Positions 6,682-10,295 of a stretch of 10,295 bases of DNA are shown piece by piece. The first letter of the stretch is position 1. Every line of letters starts with the position of its first letter. Made by a program: the position numbers and the translations under genes. This stretch comes from Thermoleophilia bacterium (GTDB lineage: Bacteria; Actinomycetota; Thermoleophilia; Miltoncostaeales; Miltoncostaeaceae), in the NCBI GenBank assembly GCA_029861485.1, contig JAOTZF010000038.1, positions 1 through 10,295 on the forward strand, given 5' to 3'. The notes under the pieces were generated by a model. It made no database searches. It was not told where the DNA came from and worked only from the letters and a program-made list of their open reading frames with translations.

Positions 6682-8100
6682 TCACATCACCTGTCCGTCG
6701 GGGCCGCCGACCATGAAGGTGCGCAGCACTCTCTGGCGGGCAATCCGGTCGTCCTCGTTGTCAGCCGGTGCGTTCTTCGAGAAGAAGAGCAACGCGCTCC
6801 GGGTCTTGGGGGCGAGCCACGGCCGCCCGACCGCGTTCCACGCGTTGGTGAACGCAGCTGTGTGGCTTTCGCTGCTGCCGGGGTCCTTGATCTCGTAGGC
6901 GTCGTCGTTGACCAACGCGTTGGCGAAATCGAACCGCGCCAGAGCGGTGTTGGTGTTCAGCCAGGAGAGGCCGCCCTCCCAACCCGCGACGGTAGGCGGG
7001 AAGTACGGCTCCTGCCCCTGCTCATCGAGGGCGTTACTCAGTTGGCTGCTGGTGATGCCGCGGCCGAGGGCGCGCATCGCGCCGACGGAGTAGACGATCG
7101 GCGGCTTGATCATGTCGGGCTCGACGTTGGCGAACATCGCCGGGTCCGTGAGGATCTTCCGGATGACCGGCCGGATCTGCGTGCCACCCTTCTTGTAGGT
7201 CCGGATCAGATCGGTGACGGTGGCCTTGTCCGGCGGCAGGGTGATGAACTCGTTCCAGAGCTTGGTCACGATGAAGTACGGGTGGCTCCAGTGGGCGAGC
7301 ACGGCGTCCACGCCGTCACGGTGCCTGAAGGCCGCCTTCTTGCCGAAGATCGACTTCTTGGTGTCGTCCCAGCGGTCCTCGTTGAAGATCGCCTTGACGT
7401 TGTCCGGATCGTCATCCTCGATCTCCCAGCCGGTGAAGGCGCGGGAGATCTCCTTGATGTCATTCTCGCCGTACGTGGTCCGTCCGAGCCGATCGAGGAT
7501 TCCTATGGCGAACAGCTCACAGATCTCTCGGCCGTAGTTCTCGTTCGGCTCGTCCTTGGTGCTCTGCTCGCCGTTGAGAAAGCGAAGCATCGCGGGGCCC
7601 TCGCCGACCTCGTACAGCAGGTCGCGGAACTTCGCCGCAGGGTTGGCGACGAGATCGCTGTACTTGCGGAAGAGGTCGATCTGCTGCTGCATCAACTGCG
7701 GCGGGCTGACCTCGCTGCGCTGCGTGGCGAAGTGGTTGTGCCAGAAGAACGCCATCCGCTCGGCGAAGGGGTTCTTCAGGCGGATCATCTTGTCGCACCA
7801 CTCGAGGACGAGATCAGTGTCGTCCTCCGTGGGGTCGAGCGGAGTCCGCGGATCGTCGTCCCGCTCCTGCTTGTAGGGCGCCGCGCCCCGCAGGCCTCCC
7901 TGTGGGGTCGTCAGGAGCTCGTCGACGAAGTCCTGCACGCTCCGGCCGATCCACTTCTTGCGGTCGGCGTTCGACGGGCCGAAGCCCGTCCGCCACATCA
8001 TGCGGTCGACCATGACCTTGTTCATGCGCTTCTGCGGCCCCGCAGCCAGCGGACGGCGCAGGCGTCGACGACGCGCCCCTCGAAGCACGCGTGTGCTCAT
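6682..8100 (-). CDS. DUF1800 family protein, partner of the DUF1501 gene
   Basis: 472 residues with the hallmarks of DUF1800. They are RTGFGPS (37-43), MAFFWHNHFATQ (116-127), NENYGREICELFAIG (from 186), AFTGWE, the YFIVTKLWNEF segment, KPPIVYSVGAMRALG, and a C-terminal PPTVAGWEGGLSWLNTNTAL segment. The family is large, usually exported and almost always encoded beside DUF1501; its activity is unknown. Conserved His and Asn in WHNHF suggest a ligand or metal site, which is inference. The N-terminus is very Arg-rich (residues 4-16) but no hydrophobic core follows, so there is no recognisable signal peptide. The ATG overlaps the stop of the GH26 gene as ATGA and is preceded by AAGAGGG, which makes this start convincing. 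The gene ends one base before DUF1501. Confidence 0.92.
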   Translation of the reverse strand: MSTRVLRGARRRRLRRPLAAGPQKRMNKVMVDRMMWRTGFGPSNADRKKWIGRSVQDFVDELLTTPQGGLRGAAPYKQERDDDPRTPLDPTEDDTDLVLEWCDKMIRLKNPFAERMAFFWHNHFATQRSEVSPPQLMQQQIDLFRKYSDLVANPAAKFRDLLYEVGEGPAMLRFLNGEQSTKDEPNENYGREICELFAIGILDRLGRTTYGENDIKEISRAFTGWEIEDDDPDNVKAIFNEDRWDDTKKSIFGKKAAFRHRDGVDAVLAHWSHPYFIVTKLWNEFITLPPDKATVTDLIRTYKKGGTQIRPVIRKILTDPAMFANVEPDMIKPPIVYSVGAMRALGRGITSSQLSNALDEQGQEPYFPPTVAGWEGGLSWLNTNTALARFDFANALVNDDAYEIKDPGSSESHTAAFTNAWNAVGRPWLAPKTRSALLFFSKNAPADNEDDRIARQRVLRTFMVGGPDGQVM

Positions 8101-9074
8101 TTGGCCCTCTTTCTCAACATGGCCCGGAAGGTGCGGGTGGTCCGCTTGTTCTGCCGGACTCTGAAGTCACCGTTCCGCTCCTTGACGTCGTACCAAACGA
8201 CGCCTTGAAGCAGGGGGAGTTTCGACTGGAGCTTCCCGAGACGGGAGATCCAGAGCGCTTTGTTGCCGCCCTTGTTCGTCGAGGCCGTCTCTGCGATCCA
8301 GAACGGCTTCGCCGCGAGGGCGCTGATGTCGCGGTAGGCGACCCGGAACAGATCGTAGGGCTCGGCCCAGGACAGCGATCGAACGGTGCCGAAGTTGTAG
8401 CCACTGACGCCGGCCACGTCGACGTACTTCCGACCCGGGAAGTAGTTGGCGATCGTGTTGGTCGGCCTCTCCGGGAAGCTGCGGACATACGGCGCCCACA
8501 TGATCCTCACCCGCTTGCCGCCGCCCTTCTTGAGCCGAGCACGGACGCGCTTGAAGGCCGCCTTGTACTTCTTCGCGTTGTTCTTGTTGACCGTGCCCGA
8601 CCACGGGTACCAGGGAGTGTTCATCTCCGGCATCGGCCGGATGATCGGCGCGATCTTGAGCTTCTTGGTCTCCTTGCCGAGCTTGATCAGGCGCTTGTCC
8701 TCGGAGCCCCTTGCGATCTTGGCCAGACGGAAGCGCGGCTGGACGCGCTTGGCCTTCCCGTTGTCGGGCATCCACGTGATCATCAGCTGGATGCGGTTGC
8801 GGTTGGCCCAGCGGATCAGCGAGGGGTTGAGCGACTTCCCCGTACTCAAGTAGACGCTCACCACCCGGACCCGATTGCCAACGGCCTTCCGCAGGCCGGG
8901 CGTCTTCTGGACCGGGCTGTCTTGATAGACGCCCACTTTGATGCGCTTCGCCTCCGCTCGGTCGGCGTCCGCAGCCTGAGCAAAGGTCAGCGCAACCGCG
9001 GCGCCGAGAGCTACTGCAAGTGCGCGGCGGGGGGCGTGGGCCCGTCGCGGCCGGAGCTGCTCGGTCGTCGTCAT
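8097..9074 (-). CDS. Secreted GH26-like glycoside hydrolase (beta-mannanase clan), strongly basic
   Basis: 325 residues with a Sec signal peptide (APRRALAVALG to about AQA, residue 34). The mature domain, starting RIKVGVYQD, follows the GH26 TIM-barrel pattern. RPMPEMN (146-152) carries the expected acid/base Glu150, followed by WYPW (155-158). YVDVAGVSGYNF (217-228) and FWIAETAS (258-265) follow, with Glu262 as the expected nucleophile. GH26 enzymes hydrolyse beta-mannans and related beta-1,3/1,4-glucans. Both catalytic residues are present, so activity is plausible but the substrate is open. The mature chain is exceptionally cationic: I count about 64 Lys/Arg against about 15 Asp/Glu. It is the first gene of the operon and its start has a leaderless-type TAGCGT hexamer 7 bases upstream. 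Assignment rests on motifs only, so a diverged GH26-like family is possible. Confidence 0.8.
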   Translation of the reverse strand: MTTTEQLRPRRAHAPRRALAVALGAAVALTFAQAADADRAEAKRIKVGVYQDSPVQKTPGLRKAVGNRVRVVSVYLSTGKSLNPSLIRWANRNRIQLMITWMPDNGKAKRVQPRFRLAKIARGSEDKRLIKLGKETKKLKIAPIIRPMPEMNTPWYPWSGTVNKNNAKKYKAAFKRVRARLKKGGGKRVRIMWAPYVRSFPERPTNTIANYFPGRKYVDVAGVSGYNFGTVRSLSWAEPYDLFRVAYRDISALAAKPFWIAETASTNKGGNKALWISRLGKLQSKLPLLQGVVWYDVKERNGDFRVRQNKRTTRTFRAMLRKRAK

Positions 9075-9081
9075 TGGCGGG

Positions 9082-9087
9082 ACGCTA
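9082..9087 (-). promoter_or_regulatory. Candidate -10 element of the GH26-DUF1800-DUF1501-cupredoxin operon
   Basis: TAGCGT on the minus strand fits TANNNT and ends 7 bases before the ATG at 9074. No Shine-Dalgarno sequence lies between them, so the operon mRNA may begin at the A of the start codon. No clear -35 is seen. Confidence 0.4.
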
Positions 9088-9132
9088 GAGGTACCCGTGA
9101 GCGATCCCGAGCGTGGACAGGAACGCTCAACC

Positions 9133-9146
9133 CTTTGCCCACAAAG
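9133..9146. other. Short perfect dyad in the divergent intergenic region, possible operator
   Basis: CTTTG (9133-9137) and CAAAG (9142-9146) form a perfect inverted repeat around CCCA. It lies about 46 bases upstream of the candidate -10 of the GH26 operon and about 180 bases before the mutase -10. Position suits a regulator-binding site, but a 5-base arm is weak evidence. Apart from this and the two candidate promoters I see nothing in 9075-9357. Confidence 0.2.
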
Positions 9147-9323
9147 CTCACATAAACCGCGAGACAGGTCGGTAGCTCCCGTAACGGGGGCGTCATCGCC
9201 CGAATTTGCGCCTTTACGCCACGTTCGCGATGGCCGAGATGCCCAGGGACCCGGATGGGCTTACCGGCCTCCTACTCCCTTCTCACGAACTCGTTACGCG
9301 TGCGCCCAAGGCAAGGGGCCGCG

Positions 9324-9352
9324 TAGGATCCGGGTGACGCACTCCGGAAAGG
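9324..9352 (+). promoter_or_regulatory. Candidate -10 and ribosome binding site of the methylmalonyl-CoA mutase gene
   Basis: TAGGAT at 9324-9329 fits TANNNT, and GGAAAGG at 9346-9352 is a good Shine-Dalgarno sequence 5 bases before the ATG at 9358. This would give a 5' leader of about 20 bases. No convincing -35 is present. Confidence 0.35.
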
Positions 9353-9357
9353 CCTGA

Positions 9358-10295
<938 letters not shown>

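Noticed and set aside
6670..8208. Plus-strand open frame of 512 codons
   Set aside because: Antisense to DUF1800 along its whole length. Its Val/Leu/Arg/Glu-rich composition is that of an antisense frame in GC-rich coding DNA, and it has no motif.
9188..9201. Small hairpin GGGCG-TCAT-CGCCC and nearby CCCGTAACGGG palindrome
   Set aside because: A 5-bp stem without a T-run, and a palindrome with a 1-base centre. Both are expected by chance in GC-rich spacer DNA and sit at no obvious gene end.
9097..9357. Plus-strand open frame of 86 codons ending directly before the mutase ATG
   Set aside because: The position is suggestive of a leader gene, but composition is not protein-like (many Arg, Pro and Ser, no hydrophobic periodicity). 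It also overlaps the candidate mutase promoter.

Overview
The window is GC-rich, mostly coding DNA, with GTG starts, 4-base ATGA overlaps and several starts that look leaderless. Together with an actinobacterial-style YchF and a methylmalonyl-CoA mutase, this suggests a high-GC Actinomycetota chromosome. Acidimicrobiia or Thermoleophilia are my best guesses, but the sequence alone does not settle the class.

Layout. Positions 1-63 hold the first 21 codons of a minus-strand gene with a hydrophobic N-terminus, preceded by a good -35/-10 promoter. Positions 164-976 (minus) encode a lipoprotein of the GH114 (endo-alpha-1,4-polygalactosaminidase-like) family. It diverges across about 70 bases from ychF (1047-2120, plus), a complete housekeeping ATPase. 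Behind ychF lies a decayed C-terminal piece of a secreted beta-sandwich protein (2160-2452) that reads through only if one base is restored near 2332. A bulged hairpin at 2459-2485 separates it from two convergent minus-strand genes: a short-chain dehydrogenase (2497-3294) and a NodB-type polysaccharide deacetylase (3320-4534).

Positions 4705-9074 (minus) form a compact four-gene operon. In transcription order it encodes a secreted, very basic GH26-like glycosidase, a DUF1800 protein, a DUF1501 protein with a delayed twin-arginine motif, and a small secreted type-1 copper protein. The junctions are a 4-base overlap, a 1-base gap and a 4-base overlap, so translation is probably coupled. DUF1800/DUF1501 pairs are widespread exported proteins of unknown function. 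Linking one to a blue-copper protein and a glycosidase in one transcription unit is the most interesting feature here, and suggests an extracytoplasmic redox and glycan-related module.

After a 283-base divergent intergenic region, the plus-strand gene at 9358 is the N-terminal 312 codons of the catalytic subunit of methylmalonyl-CoA mutase, cut by the window edge. I see no tRNA, rRNA, insertion sequence, CRISPR array or phage gene. Three minus-strand genes (GH114, SDR, GH26) share a TANNNT hexamer 6-7 bases before the start codon and lack a Shine-Dalgarno sequence, which is the geometry of leaderless transcripts.
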